Source: Salinicola lusitanus
GTDB lineage: Bacteria > Pseudomonadota > Gammaproteobacteria > Pseudomonadales > Halomonadaceae
Length of the DNA: 64,000 nucleotides
Assembly (NCBI RefSeq): GCF_003206045.1
Contig: NZ_PZJM01000003.1
Span: 113,836-177,835, forward strand
Direction: 5' to 3'
Shown here: positions 24,352 to 34,279 of the stretch, piece by piece
Layout of the letters: the number at the start of each line of letters is the position of its first letter
Numbering within the stretch: position 1 is the stretch's first letter
The notes under the pieces: generated by a model
Database searches by the model: none
The model's input: the letters and a program-made list of their open reading frames with translations, nothing else
What the model was told of the DNA's origin: nothing
Made by a program: the position numbers and the translations under genes

Positions 24352-27300
24352 GAGTCGCCCCTCGAGAGATGAATGCGCTGCGAGGCCTGGCGCATCGCCT
24401 CCAGCAGCGGCTGGTAGTGGCGGACGCTCTCGGCCACGCCGCCGGCCGCCTCGAACGCCTCGAAGTCGCGCCAGAGCTGACCCAGACCACCCTCTCGCTG
24501 GACCAGCGCCGCGACCTGGTAGTTGCCGGCCTCGTAGTCCGCGGCGAGACGCTCCCGCAATGCCGGTTCGGGCGCCTCTCCCGCGGCCAGGGCTTGCAGC
24601 GTCTCGGCACGGCACTGGCCCCACAGCGTGCGGACCAGCTCCCCCGAGGCCGGCAGCGGCTTGCACCAGGCCCGCCACCAGCTCGCCAACCACGCTGTCA
24701 GTCGCCGCCTCGCCTCGAGCCGTTCCAGCGGCGGGAAATCGAGACAGCGATCCTCGAAGATCGCCGTCCAGTGACACGACGCCTCGCCAGCCGCATTGAC
24801 CAGCAGCCAGCGCAGATAGCCGGCATGGAGTCGATGCGGCTTGCCGAGCTTCTTCCACGGGCCGTCGCCCTCGGGCTTGAAGTGACCGAAATGGCTGGTT
24901 TCCAGCGTCATCAATTGGCAGCCGCCCTGCGCGTCCGTGAACAGTCCGTCGACGCGCGCCTCCAGCGCCAGCGACGGCACGTCGTCGGCAGCCGCTGCCT
25001 CGAAACGCAGCAGTGGCGGCTCCCGCTCGCTGGCGGTCGCGGTCAATCGTCGCCAGGTCTCCAGCTGCGTCTCCAGCCGTTTCAGCGTCGGCTCGATGGT
25101 GGCCAGGCCGAAGCCGGCCGCCGGCAGCCGCCCCGTCAGACGCAGCCGGTCCGCCATCTGCACCAGCGGTTCGCCACGGCGCCCGGCGTCCAGCAGTTCG
25201 CGTTTGACGGTGTGGTCCTCCAGCGCATCGAGGACGAAAGGCTCGCTATCCTCGTCGGGGACCTCGGCATCCTGGAATCGCACGCCCAGACGGCCGAGAT
25301 AGACGCTCCAGGGCCGGCGCAGCAGTCGCTGCAGGTCGGCCAGCCCCAGCGCTTCGCCCGGCGGCTGGGGCGGAGCCGGCTCGGTGACGTTCTGCCCGGT
25401 GTCCCGTTCGGCATCGTCGCGGGTGTCGTGCAATGGCGCCCAGCTGGCATCGAAGGTGTAGCGTGGATCGTCGGCCTGGAAGTAGCGACGCGAAAACGGT
25501 TGCAGCGGGTGGGCCTCGATCAGCCGTGCCGCCAGCGCCGTCTCGTCGTCCACCGCCGGGCCATCCCCCGGATGGCCGGCCGGACGCCAGCCCTGCTCGA
25601 GCGTATCCAGCAGCTCGCCGATCAGCACCGAGGGCGGTCGTGGCGTGTTGTCGCGCTGGTCGAAGCCGACCCAGGAGAGTGTCAGCCGCTCGCGGGCGGA
25701 GAGCAGCGCCTCGAGCAGCAGGTAGCGGTCATCGTCGCGGCGCGAACGATCCCCCGGGCGCGGGCGCTGTGCCATCAGGTCGAAGTCCTGGGGCTGGCGG
25801 GTTCGCGGATAGGCGCCGTCGTTCATCCCCAGCAGGTAGACCTGCCGGAACGGGATGGCACGCATCGGCATCAGCGTGGCGAAATTGACCTTGCCGGCCA
25901 GGAAGCGCTGGGCCAGGCCACCGTCGTCGAGCTCGGCCCTGAGGGCGTCACGCACCACCGCCAGGCCGATCGGCTGCGAGAACGAGGCCAGCTCGCAGCT
26001 CTGCTGCCAGCGGCCCAGCGCCTGGTCCACCCGCGCCAGCACATCGTGCTCGTCCAGTGCGGTCGGCGCGAACAGCGCCTCCATCAGCGATCGCAGTCGC
26101 ATCAGCCAGTCGCCCGGCGCGGCGGACCCGCTCAGGGCCTCGCACTGGGCGGCCACGACCTGCATCAGCTCGGCGAGCCGGCCCGCCAGGTCCGCCTCCA
26201 ACCCGCCCACCTCGTCGTAGGGCACGATGGCATCGAACTGCCAGGCGGCGTCAGCGGGTATCGACCCATTGCCCCCGCCCGGCGGCAGCGGGCCGGTGGA
26301 CCCCGACGGCAGCGGGCCGGTTGAATAGCCCAGCAGCATGCGTTCCAGCCCGAACGCCCAACTGTTCTCATGCAGCGCCGGGAACCCGAGCGCCTGGCGA
26401 TGCGCGCCCGAGAGCCCCCAGCGCACGCCGCTCTCCGACAGCCACCGCCGCAGGCGCGGCAGTTCGGCTTCGTCGATGGCGAAACGGGCCCGAAACGCCG
26501 GCACATCGAGCGCATCGAGCAGTTCGCTCACCCCCAGCCGCCGCTCGGGCAGTTCCAGCAGCGCCAGGATCAGCACCATCATCGGATGCGCTTCACTGGC
26601 AACCTGGTCGGCGATGGTGAAGGGAATATGGCGCGGATCGTCGGCGGGCAGCCGGCCGAAGACCGCTTCGATATAGGGGGCGTAGACGTCGATCTCCGGC
26701 ACCATCACCAGGATGTCCCGCGGTCGCAGCGGCGCCCCCCGGGCGCTGGCCTCCTCGAACGCCGCCAGCAGCCGGTCGTGCAGCACTTCCACCTCGCGCA
26801 GCGGCGAGTGCACGCTGAACAGCGACAGCGAGGCGTCGTTCGCCGCGATCGTGCGTTTACCGCTCTCCCGGGCGCGCTCCCCCGGATGTCTGAGATCGAG
26901 GATGTCCTGCTGCAACTGGTTGAGTAGCGGCGCTCGTGCGGCATCCGCTTCATCGTCCGCCGCCGGGTCGCGAAAGAGATCGGTCTCGACGTCGAAACCA
27001 CCATCCTGGCTCTCGAACTCGTAGAGACCGATGATGAAGTCGCGCCCCTGGGCACCCCAGGCGGCCAGCAGCGGGTTGGCCTGGAGATGCAGCGCCTCCT
27101 CGTCCAGCGCTTCGAGCCAGGGCGCTTCGGGGTGGCGGGCCTGCTGGCGCGCCACCGCCCCGGCGGAGAGCCGCCCGGCGCGCTTGATCGCCTCGCGGTC
27201 GGAGACGATGTCCCCCCAGTAGTGGCGGCAGGGGTTGGTGATCATCAGAAAGACATCGATGACACCGGAGAGCGCATGCAGCGCCTCCAGCGTCTGCGAC

Positions 27301-28076
27301 GGCAGCGCCGAGATACCGAAGACGAAGATCCTCGGCGGCAATCCCTTCGGGCAGCTCCGCAGTCGCCTGGCGGCGTGCAGGAAACGGCCGTGCAGGTTGG
27401 CGCGGTGAAACGCCCGCTCGTCCGGCCCGGCGTCATCGATCAGCGCCCGCCACAGCGCCGGCTGCCAGCGCTGATCGGCGGGCAGGTCCCGGGGCGACTC
27501 CTCCCCCGCTTCCCAGGCCGCCAGCCAGTCCGGCCGGTAGTTGAGGTACTGGTCGAACAGGTCCGCCAGACGGACCGCCAGTTGCCAGCGCTTGCGCTCC
27601 GCCTGCTCGACCGCCAGGCGCTGCGCACTCGCCGTCGCGCGGTCCCCGTTACCGGGTTCGGCCCGCGCATCGTCTGGCACCGCGCCATCCGGCCCGGCGC
27701 CCAGGTAGTGGGCGAGCGGCGCGAAAACGACCGGCGCCGCGGCGACCGCGCCCTCCAGCAGTCGGAAGATGCGCCAGGCCAGCGGTCGCTTGTCGAACGG
27801 CGAGTGCAGCGGAATCGACTGCCTCTCGCCCTCCCCACCGGCCTGTTCGAGCACCGCGCGATAGGCACGCCAGACGAAGCTCGAGGGCAGCGGGAAATCC
27901 ACCGAAGCGGCGATGCCATCGGCTTCGGCCAGCGACAGGCGCAACCACTGGGCCATGCCGTTGGACTGCACCAGGAAGGTCTCCGGGGTCAGTGGCGGCA
28001 GCCGATGGCGCTTGATCAGCGCCAGTGCCAGGTCGTGCAGGTCTTCGAGATGATTGGCATGCAGGACGCTGAACAT
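24348..28076 (-). CDS. recC: Exodeoxyribonuclease V subunit gamma (RecC)
   Basis: The Chi-recognition and scaffold subunit of RecBCD, 1242 residues (E. coli 1122). The N-terminus MFSVLHANHLEDLHDLAL with LVQSNGMAQWLRLSLAE is diagnostic. Further RecC landmarks are IFVFGISALPSQTLEALHAL, VMVPEIDVYAPYIEAVFG, and LGMNDGAYPRTRQPQDFDLM followed by RRDDDRYLLLEALLSARERL. ATG 28076 has GGAG nine bases upstream and gives the natural N-terminus; an in-frame codon at 28118 was rejected. It is the first gene of recC-recB-recD-creatininase, each joined by ATGA overlaps. The extra length includes a Pro/Gly/Ser-rich spacer near residues 590-615, encoded by an imperfect GC-rich repeat around 26270-26330. Confidence 0.96.
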   Translation of the reverse strand: MFSVLHANHLEDLHDLALALIKRHRLPPLTPETFLVQSNGMAQWLRLSLAEADGIAASVDFPLPSSFVWRAYRAVLEQAGGEGERQSIPLHSPFDKRPLAWRIFRLLEGAVAAAPVVFAPLAHYLGAGPDGAVPDDARAEPGNGDRATASAQRLAVEQAERKRWQLAVRLADLFDQYLNYRPDWLAAWEAGEESPRDLPADQRWQPALWRALIDDAGPDERAFHRANLHGRFLHAARRLRSCPKGLPPRIFVFGISALPSQTLEALHALSGVIDVFLMITNPCRHYWGDIVSDREAIKRAGRLSAGAVARQQARHPEAPWLEALDEEALHLQANPLLAAWGAQGRDFIIGLYEFESQDGGFDVETDLFRDPAADDEADAARAPLLNQLQQDILDLRHPGERARESGKRTIAANDASLSLFSVHSPLREVEVLHDRLLAAFEEASARGAPLRPRDILVMVPEIDVYAPYIEAVFGRLPADDPRHIPFTIADQVASEAHPMMVLILALLELPERRLGVSELLDALDVPAFRARFAIDEAELPRLRRWLSESGVRWGLSGAHRQALGFPALHENSWAFGLERMLLGYSTGPLPSGSTGPLPPGGGNGSIPADAAWQFDAIVPYDEVGGLEADLAGRLAELMQVVAAQCEALSGSAAPGDWLMRLRSLMEALFAPTALDEHDVLARVDQALGRWQQSCELASFSQPIGLAVVRDALRAELDDGGLAQRFLAGKVNFATLMPMRAIPFRQVYLLGMNDGAYPRTRQPQDFDLMAQRPRPGDRSRRDDDRYLLLEALLSARERLTLSWVGFDQRDNTPRPPSVLIGELLDTLEQGWRPAGHPGDGPAVDDETALAARLIEAHPLQPFSRRYFQADDPRYTFDASWAPLHDTRDDAERDTGQNVTEPAPPQPPGEALGLADLQRLLRRPWSVYLGRLGVRFQDAEVPDEDSEPFVLDALEDHTVKRELLDAGRRGEPLVQMADRLRLTGRLPAAGFGLATIEPTLKRLETQLETWRRLTATASEREPPLLRFEAAAADDVPSLALEARVDGLFTDAQGGCQLMTLETSHFGHFKPEGDGPWKKLGKPHRLHAGYLRWLLVNAAGEASCHWTAIFEDRCLDFPPLERLEARRRLTAWLASWWRAWCKPLPASGELVRTLWGQCRAETLQALAAGEAPEPALRERLAADYEAGNYQVAALVQREGGLGQLWRDFEAFEAAGGVAESVRHYQPLLEAMRQASQRIHLSRGDS

Positions 28077-28248
28077 CCGTTCTCCGGGATTCACGGGGCG
28101 ACGGGGACCGATGAGCACCGATCCATGGTCGTGCCATCCTACCGTGGCGCAGGGCGACGATCACCTGAAGCCTGTGGCAAGATGTGACAATCGAATGACG
28201 AGCGTACCGTCATTGCCCTCGCCTACTCGCTGTGATTAAGGATTCGCG

Positions 28249-29091
28249 TTGACGACGCCCGTCTTCCTCGCCGTGCTGGCCGGCGCCCTGATGCATGCTA
28301 GTTGGAATGCGCTGGTCAAGGTCGGACTGGACCGGCTGCTGAGCATCTCGCTGATTCAGGCCGCCTGCGCCGTGATCGCCCTCGCCGGCGTCGCCTTCGT
28401 GCCGCTGCCGCGAGCGGAAGCCTGGCCGTGGCTGGCGGTATCGGCGGTTCTGCATATCGGCTACAACATCTTCCTGGCCCGCGCCTACCGGGTCGGCGAT
28501 CTCGGCCAGATCTACCCGATCGCCAGGGGCTGCGCGCCCCTGCTGGTGACGCTGATCGGCGTCTTCGCGCTCAGCGAGAACCCCTCGTGGATCGGCTATA
28601 CGGGGATCGCGGTGCTGGTCCTCGGCATCCTGTGCATGGCCTTTCGAGGCGGCAAGGGGCCACGCCTGGAACGCGCCTCGCTGGTCAACGCCCTGACGAC
28701 CTCCGCCTTCATCGCCGGCTACACCCTGGCCGATGGCAGCGGCGCTCGCGCCAACGGCGACGCGATCGGCTACGTGATCTGGCTGTTCCTGCTCGACGGC
28801 TTCGGCATGCTGCTGGCGCTGGTGGCCATGCGCGGCGTTCGAGCGCTACCCGAACTGAGCCGTCACTGGCGGGTCGGTCTGATCGGCGGCGCGCTCTCCC
28901 TCGGCGCCTACGGCATCACCATCTGGGCCATGACCCAGGCACCGATCGCGCTGGTCGCGGCCTTGCGCGAGACCAGCGTGCTGTTCGCCATCGCCATCGG
29001 CGTGATCTGGCTGAAGGAGCCGTTGCGTCGCGAGCGGCTGCTCGCCGGCGGGCTGATCCTCGGGGGCGTCATCCTGACCCACTGGGGATGA
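28249..29091 (+). CDS. EamA/DMT-family permease
   Basis: A 280-residue inner-membrane transporter of the drug/metabolite superfamily with about ten hydrophobic helices in two EamA halves. Markers are MHASWNALVKVGLDRL at the N-terminus, ARAYRVGDLGQIYPIARGCAPLLV (about 80-103), and SVLFAIAIGVIWLKEPL (about 244-260), the typical second-half ending. The TTG start at 28249 is chosen for AAGGA six bases upstream. The substrate is unknown. It may be transcribed with the amidoligase pair that starts 140 bases downstream on the same strand, in which case it could move the substrate or product of that pair. Confidence 0.88.
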   Translation: MTTPVFLAVLAGALMHASWNALVKVGLDRLLSISLIQAACAVIALAGVAFVPLPRAEAWPWLAVSAVLHIGYNIFLARAYRVGDLGQIYPIARGCAPLLVTLIGVFALSENPSWIGYTGIAVLVLGILCMAFRGGKGPRLERASLVNALTTSAFIAGYTLADGSGARANGDAIGYVIWLFLLDGFGMLLALVAMRGVRALPELSRHWRVGLIGGALSLGAYGITIWAMTQAPIALVAALRETSVLFAIAIGVIWLKEPLRRERLLAGGLILGGVILTHWG

Positions 29092-29231
29092 ATGTCATCC
29101 CCCGCCAGGACTGCTAGGCTTAACTCTCCGAATCACTGCTCTGCCAACGCCGTTGCCGAGTTTTCCGGCGCGCATCCGACGCTCATCCAGACGACAGCCT
29201 GAGGGCGACAGCAATCGGCAAGGAGCCTATC

Positions 29232-30236
29232 GTGACTCTCACCGCGCCAACGTACACCACCAATGCCGACGGTCAGCCGCGTCGGGTCGGTGTCGAGATC
29301 GAGTTCGCCGGTATCGGCCCCATCCAGGCAGCACGTCTGGTCGAGATGACGTTCGGCGGTCGCGTCGAGCAGCATAGCGCGCATCGCCTTCAGGTCACCG
29401 GGACGCCATGGGGCATCTTCCATGTCGAGCTGGACAGCAAGTACGTTCACCCCGACGAGCGCTTGCTCGACCGCGCTCGCGCCATCGACGGCCAGCCGCC
29501 CGGGATCGGTGAGCACTTGCGAGCCAGCCTGCACAGCCGCACCCGCGAATGGCTCGGCGACATGGTAGCGGGCCTGGTGCCGACGGAGATCGTCTGCCCG
29601 CCGATTCCCTGGCACGAACTGGAGCGCCTGGACGAGCTGTTCGCGGCGCTGCGCCGGCATGGGGCGGAAGGCACCGATGCCAGCCTGCTGTATGGCTTCG
29701 GTCTCCACCTCAACCCGGAAATCCCCTCTCCCGATGTCGAAAGCGTGGTGGCCTATCTGCGCGCCTATCTGATACTCGCCGACTGGCTGCGCGACGAGAT
29801 CGTCGTGGACGTGACGCGGGACATGCTGCCGCACACCCGGCCATTCCACAGCGACTACACCCGCCGCATACTGGCGCCGGACTATGCCCCCACGCTGCCG
29901 ACGCTGGTTGATGACTACCTGGTCGCCAATCCGACCCGCAACCGGGAGCTGGATCTGCTGCCGCTGTTCGCCTGGCTGATGCCCGACCACCCCAATGCGC
30001 TGCTCCGAGAGACGCTGGTCAAACCCCGGCCGACCTATCACTACCGCCTTCCCAATGCCTCGCTCTCCGATCCCGAGTGGGGCGTGAGCGTCGAGTGGAA
30101 TCGCTGGGCCGAAGTCGAGCGCCTGGCCGCCGACCCGGACCGGCTGGCGGAGCGCAGCGCCGCCTACCGCGTCCACCTCGCCCAGCCGACCCTGAGCCGC
30201 TGGCTGGACTCGCTACGCCACTGGATGCGCCATTGA
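29232..30236 (+). CDS. Amidoligase-family (COOH-NH2 ligase type) protein
   Basis: A 334-residue protein with the glutamine-synthetase-like amidoligase fold (amidoligase_2 type). The metal/ATP-binding strand is RVGVEIEFAGIG (about 18-29), followed by WGIFHVELDSKYV (about 59-71) and FGLHLNPEIPSP (about 155-166), which supply the acidic and basic residues of the site. GTG 29232 has AAGGAG six bases upstream. The family is predicted to form amide or peptide bonds between carboxylates and amines at the expense of ATP, and is usually paired with a class I glutamine amidotransferase-like hydrolase, exactly as here. The physiological substrate is not established as far as I know. Confidence 0.82.
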   Translation: MTLTAPTYTTNADGQPRRVGVEIEFAGIGPIQAARLVEMTFGGRVEQHSAHRLQVTGTPWGIFHVELDSKYVHPDERLLDRARAIDGQPPGIGEHLRASLHSRTREWLGDMVAGLVPTEIVCPPIPWHELERLDELFAALRRHGAEGTDASLLYGFGLHLNPEIPSPDVESVVAYLRAYLILADWLRDEIVVDVTRDMLPHTRPFHSDYTRRILAPDYAPTLPTLVDDYLVANPTRNRELDLLPLFAWLMPDHPNALLRETLVKPRPTYHYRLPNASLSDPEWGVSVEWNRWAEVERLAADPDRLAERSAAYRVHLAQPTLSRWLDSLRHWMRH

Positions 30237-30289
30237 TGGGCTGGACGCATGCCCGCTCCGATCGCAGACGGCGAGCCGGGGCTCCCCGG

Positions 30290-30988
30290 ATGACCGGCCG
30301 CCCGCTGATCGGTATCACGACCTCGGACCACAAGAGCTTCCTGGCCTGGTGGTGCGACTGGGTCTCGGTCTGGCGCGCCGGGGGCAGGCCGCTGCGGATT
30401 TCGCCCGCCCGCCCGCTGCAACGACCGGTGGACGGCCTGATCATCGGCGGGGGCGACGATATCGGCGCCCAGCGCTACGGCGGAGAGATGCAACTCGACG
30501 TGCGTATCGACCCCGCCCGCGACGAGCTCGAACTCGAACTGCTGGCCCGCTATCTACCGGAGCGGATACCGATCCTGGGTATCTGCCGTGGCGCCCAGAT
30601 CATCAACATTCACTGCGGTGGCAGCCTGATCGAGGACATCCAGACGACCTATCGTCACATCAAGAACCGACGCATGGTGCTGCCACGCAAGCGCATCGAG
30701 ATCGAACCGTTCAGCCAGTTGGCCGACATTCTCAACCGCCGCTACTGCCACGTGAACAGCCTGCATCACCAGGCGGTGGATCGGCCTGGGGACGGCCTGA
30801 AGGTGGTCGCCCATGACCGCGACGAGCTGGTGCAGGCGATCGAGAGCGACCGCCACCCCTTTCTCATCGGCGTGCAGTGGCATCCGGAGTTCCTGCTCTT
30901 CAGCCGCTCGCAACAACGGCTGATCCGGGCGCTGGTGGATGCGGCCCGGCTGGGAGCTGACACCCCGAGACGGAGCCCCGGGGAGTGA
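30290..30988 (+). CDS. Class I glutamine amidotransferase-like (peptidase C26) hydrolase
   Basis: A 232-residue gamma-glutamyl-gamma-aminobutyrate hydrolase (PuuD)-like protein. The N-terminus RPLIGITTSD matches the family. The nucleophile Cys is in ILGICRGAQIINIHCGGSL (about 96-114), an intermediate motif is SLHHQAVDRPGDGL, and the catalytic His-x-Glu is in GVQWHPEFLLFS. ATG 30290 gives the family N-terminus. An ATG at 30236 overlaps the amidoligase stop (TGATG) and would add 18 mostly basic residues, so coupling from that codon is possible. With the amidoligase it forms the known two-gene pairing; it could hydrolyse the amide that the ligase makes, or supply ammonia. Confidence 0.87.
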   Translation: MTGRPLIGITTSDHKSFLAWWCDWVSVWRAGGRPLRISPARPLQRPVDGLIIGGGDDIGAQRYGGEMQLDVRIDPARDELELELLARYLPERIPILGICRGAQIINIHCGGSLIEDIQTTYRHIKNRRMVLPRKRIEIEPFSQLADILNRRYCHVNSLHHQAVDRPGDGLKVVAHDRDELVQAIESDRHPFLIGVQWHPEFLLFSRSQQRLIRALVDAARLGADTPRRSPGE

Positions 30989-31117
30989 CGGTCGATCACT
31001 TGACCACCGTGACGACCACCTCCAGTAGCGCGCCCGGGGCCAGGTCGCTCCAGCAGGAGTGGCCAAGGGCCTTGGCAGGCGAAGCCCCTATCCTGGCCTG
31101 TCTTCCTTATCTAGGTG

Positions 31118-32506
31118 TCAGGAATCAAAGCCGACCCCGAAACGGTTCAGTGTACGTAGCAAAAGTGAGCGGCGTCCCGTGCGGTCTTCCTGAGCGAGAT
31201 CCTTTTGAACGCGTTGGATCGCCAAGGATCGGAACGGTTCGGGGGGAAAGGGTACGACCCAGCTGCGCAGCATCCGCAAGTCCGTGCGTTCCGTGCGCCT
31301 GCCTTCCAGCATGTCAAGCATCGCCAGCGCGGCAAAACGCGAGGCCGAAACGCCTTGGCCGGTAAAGCCAAGCGCATAGGCCAATCGCCCCCCTAGCGCG
31401 GTGCCGGCAAAGAACGTGGTGCGTGCGGAGGTATCGACGATCCCTCCCCAGGCATGACTGAAGGATAGATCCGATAGCGCCGGGAAAGCCTCGTCGAAGT
31501 TCGCTTCCAGACGCGCGTAACTCTCGGGACGATGCAGGAGCTCGCGATCCCGACGGCTGCCATAATGGTAGATCGCGTCAAATCCGCCCCAGAGAATCCG
31601 GTTGTCCGCCGTCTTGCGGCAGTAATGAAACTGGTTGCCGCTATCGGCTACGCCATGGCGCCCGCGCCAGCCAATGGCCACGAGCTGTTCGTCGGAAAGC
31701 GGCTCGGTGACCAGCGTGTAGTCAAAAATAGGGATGATCGACATCCGAAAGCGCCTGAGAAGCGGAATCGCGGCATTCGTCGCCATCACCGACTGCCTGG
31801 CGGACACGACCGCCTGTGGCGTGGTCAGCCGTACGCCCGATGCAACATTGTCGAGCGATGTGACAGGCGTGTCCTCATGAAGGACGATACCGCGATCGAG
31901 ACAGGCCTGCCGCAGACCCGCGACCAGCTTCATGGGGTTCACTAGTGCATAATTGGGCTCGTAGAGTCCTGCCTGATATCTCGGGCTCTTGAACTTTTCA
32001 TCCAGAGCATCGCCCTCGAGATAATGGCTCTCGATACCGAAGCGCGCGTAGACGTCACGCATCGCTTTCAGCCCTTCCGCCTGCCACGGAGTGGCAGCGA
32101 CGTTGAGCTTGCCCTCGCGCTCGAATTCGCAGTCGATCCCGTACCTCGTGAGATCTTCCTCTAATCCGTCGAGGTTCTCGTAACCCAGGCGAATCAGGGT
32201 TTCGGCCTCTTTGGGCCAGCGCGCCAAGGCGTTGGCGACACCGTGGGAAATACTGGGCGCGCAGAAACCGCCGTTCCGGCCGCTTGCCGCAGCACCGCAA
32301 CGCGTGGCCTCCAATATGACGATACGCGCATCTGGCCAGCGCTCGCGCGCCTTGAGTGCCACCCAGAGGCCCGTGAACCCGCCACCGATGACCGCGAGAT
32401 CACAACGGACATCGGTCGTTGGCGGCGAGGCGAGATCGCTCTCCAGAATGGTCTCCAGCCAGACAGGCGTCCGATCGGCATCAGAAAATCGGTTGATTCC
32501 TTCCAT
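31118..32506 (-). CDS. FAD-dependent amine/D-amino acid oxidase (DAO family)
   Basis: A 462-residue flavoprotein of the glycine/D-amino-acid oxidase family, closest in look to gamma-glutamylputrescine oxidase-type enzymes. The FAD-binding motif is DLAVIGGGFTGLWVALKAR (about 36-54), the ATG-like motif is CGAAASGRNGGFCAPSIS (about 71-88), and the C-terminal FAD motif is YALGFTGQGVSASRFAALAMLDML. AGGAGGG lies before ATG 32506. It should oxidise a C-N bond of a secondary amine or amino acid to an imine or aldehyde; the adjacent aldehyde dehydrogenase would take that product further. It is the last gene of the leftward catabolic block. Confidence 0.88.
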   Translation of the reverse strand: MEGINRFSDADRTPVWLETILESDLASPPTTDVRCDLAVIGGGFTGLWVALKARERWPDARIVILEATRCGAAASGRNGGFCAPSISHGVANALARWPKEAETLIRLGYENLDGLEEDLTRYGIDCEFEREGKLNVAATPWQAEGLKAMRDVYARFGIESHYLEGDALDEKFKSPRYQAGLYEPNYALVNPMKLVAGLRQACLDRGIVLHEDTPVTSLDNVASGVRLTTPQAVVSARQSVMATNAAIPLLRRFRMSIIPIFDYTLVTEPLSDEQLVAIGWRGRHGVADSGNQFHYCRKTADNRILWGGFDAIYHYGSRRDRELLHRPESYARLEANFDEAFPALSDLSFSHAWGGIVDTSARTTFFAGTALGGRLAYALGFTGQGVSASRFAALAMLDMLEGRRTERTDLRMLRSWVVPFPPEPFRSLAIQRVQKDLAQEDRTGRRSLLLRTLNRFGVGFDS

Positions 32507-32612
32507 CCAGCGGCCCTCCTATGCCGACCGAGCTTCGGCTCTGGAACAGCCCAAATCCGCAAATTCCTGGTATAGATTGGCTCGAGGAAATACCTGTGAT
32601 CCTCTGGCCGCG

Positions 32613-34136
32613 TCAGTCAAGGTATCCGCCACCTGAGGCGTCCGAGTCATTGCCCCTCCCCTTGTCCAGATACCAACCCCACTCTTCTCTATGATCAAAT
32701 CGTGTTACCTGTTTCGTCTCGAGGTAAGCGTGGAATCCGGCCTCACCCAGTTCCCGGCCCACACCGGAACTCTTGTATCCCCCCCAAGGCGCTTGGGCGA
32801 AGGTTGGCTGGGAACAGTTGATCCAAATGATGCCGGCGCGCAGTTTGGCCGCCACCCGGTCACACCGCGCCAGGTCGTCGGACATCACCGCACCGGCAAG
32901 TCCGTAGGGGCCATCATTGGCAATACGGATCGCCTCCTCTTCCGTTTCGAAGGGATTGATGCAGACCACAGGACCGAAGATTTCCTGCTGCCAGATTTCC
33001 GCCTCGAGCGGCACGTCGGCATAGATCGTCGGTGCGATGAAGTAGCCCGTTGGCAAGCCGTCGGGCCGGCCTCCTCCGGTTACCAGTCGCGCACCGCTGC
33101 TTCGAGCGCGATCGAGAAAGCCCAAGACCTTGTCATATTGGCTCTTCGACACGATGGGGCCGAGCTTGACGCCCTCCCGGTTGCCTGCACCGATCGTGAT
33201 TTTCCTGGCCTCTTCTGCGACCCGCTCCACCATCCGGGGATAAAGGCTCTTCTCGATCAGCACTCGGGAGGTTGCCGAACAGACCTCGCCCTTGTTCCAG
33301 AAGATTCCGAAAAGGATCCACTCTACCGCCTTGTCGATGTCACAGTCGGCAAAGACGATGAAGGGCGACTTTCCGCCCAGTTCCAAGGAAACGTTGCGGA
33401 TACTCAGGGACGCGGCATGCATTACCTTACGACCGGTGGGGATGGAACCGGTAAAGGCGATCTTGTCCACCAACGGATGTTCGGAGAGCGGAGCACCGGC
33501 CTCGGGTCCGAATCCAGTGATGAGGTTGAAGACTCCGGCTGGGACACCCGCTTCATGGATAATCTTTGCCAACTCCACGCAGGACATCGAGCACAATTCG
33601 GATGGCTTCAGAACCACCGAACAGCCTGCCGCCAACGCCGGTGCCACTTTCCATACCGCCATGAGCATAGGGAAATTCCACGGCGTAATGGCGGCCACAA
33701 CTCCCACTGGCTCGCGCCAGATGCGGCTATCGAAGCGCGGATCGCCTATGTCCACCTGGTCGACACCCTTTGCGGCGACTTCTTCCGCGAGATCGGCGTA
33801 GTAATCGAAGCAGAAAGCGGCATCCGCGATATCCCACTCGGACTCGGGTAGTGGCTTGCCATTGTCCCGAGTTTCCAGAGCAGCGATCTCCTTTAGCTGG
33901 GCTCGGATGCCCGCAGCGACCTGGCGCAGCACGCTTGCCCTATCGGAAGCCGCCAGATCGGACCATTTACCACTGTCAAATGCCGTACGTGCCGCTCGCA
34001 CAGCACGATCCACGTCTTCATCCTGGCCCGCGGCAATCCGCGCAAACTCTTGCTCGGTGGCCGGATCGATTGCCGCTAGAGTGGCGCCTTTGCGTGGCGC
34101 AACAAAGGCGCCGTCGATGTAAAGCTCTGTCGTCAT
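32613..34136 (-). CDS. NAD(P)+-dependent aldehyde dehydrogenase
   Basis: A 507-residue ALDH-superfamily enzyme. Seen are AAITPWNFPMLMAVWKVAPALAAG (about 149), FTGSIPTGRKV, the general base Glu in LELGGKSPF (about 255-263) and the catalytic Cys in NKGEVCSATSRV (about 287-298), then EIFGPVV and PWGGYKSSGVGRELG. TAGGAG precedes ATG 34136. It resembles betaine-aldehyde and gamma-aminobutyraldehyde dehydrogenases, which fits an aldehyde produced by the neighbouring amine oxidase. A longer frame reaching 34265 lacks a ribosome-binding site and was not used. Confidence 0.92.
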   Translation of the reverse strand: MTTELYIDGAFVAPRKGATLAAIDPATEQEFARIAAGQDEDVDRAVRAARTAFDSGKWSDLAASDRASVLRQVAAGIRAQLKEIAALETRDNGKPLPESEWDIADAAFCFDYYADLAEEVAAKGVDQVDIGDPRFDSRIWREPVGVVAAITPWNFPMLMAVWKVAPALAAGCSVVLKPSELCSMSCVELAKIIHEAGVPAGVFNLITGFGPEAGAPLSEHPLVDKIAFTGSIPTGRKVMHAASLSIRNVSLELGGKSPFIVFADCDIDKAVEWILFGIFWNKGEVCSATSRVLIEKSLYPRMVERVAEEARKITIGAGNREGVKLGPIVSKSQYDKVLGFLDRARSSGARLVTGGGRPDGLPTGYFIAPTIYADVPLEAEIWQQEIFGPVVCINPFETEEEAIRIANDGPYGLAGAVMSDDLARCDRVAAKLRAGIIWINCSQPTFAQAPWGGYKSSGVGRELGEAGFHAYLETKQVTRFDHREEWGWYLDKGRGNDSDASGGGYLD

Positions 34137-34279
34137 CAGTTGACTCCTACGCTGGCCGGGCTGGGCTCGGTGACACCCGGCCACGATGAGATTCATGCGC
34201 CAGGCACTAGGCAGCACTCGCCATGGTTGGCCGGCGCATGAACGAGGGGGACCGTTTATCGACACTTGGGAACGCCTGC

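Noticed and set aside
24369-26324. 651-codon plus-strand frame opposite recC
   Set aside because: Antisense shadow of RecC with no recognisable motif.
31062-31076. GCCAAGG-G-CCTTGGC small palindrome after the FAD oxidase gene
   Set aside because: Loop of one base and no T-run; too weak to call a terminator.
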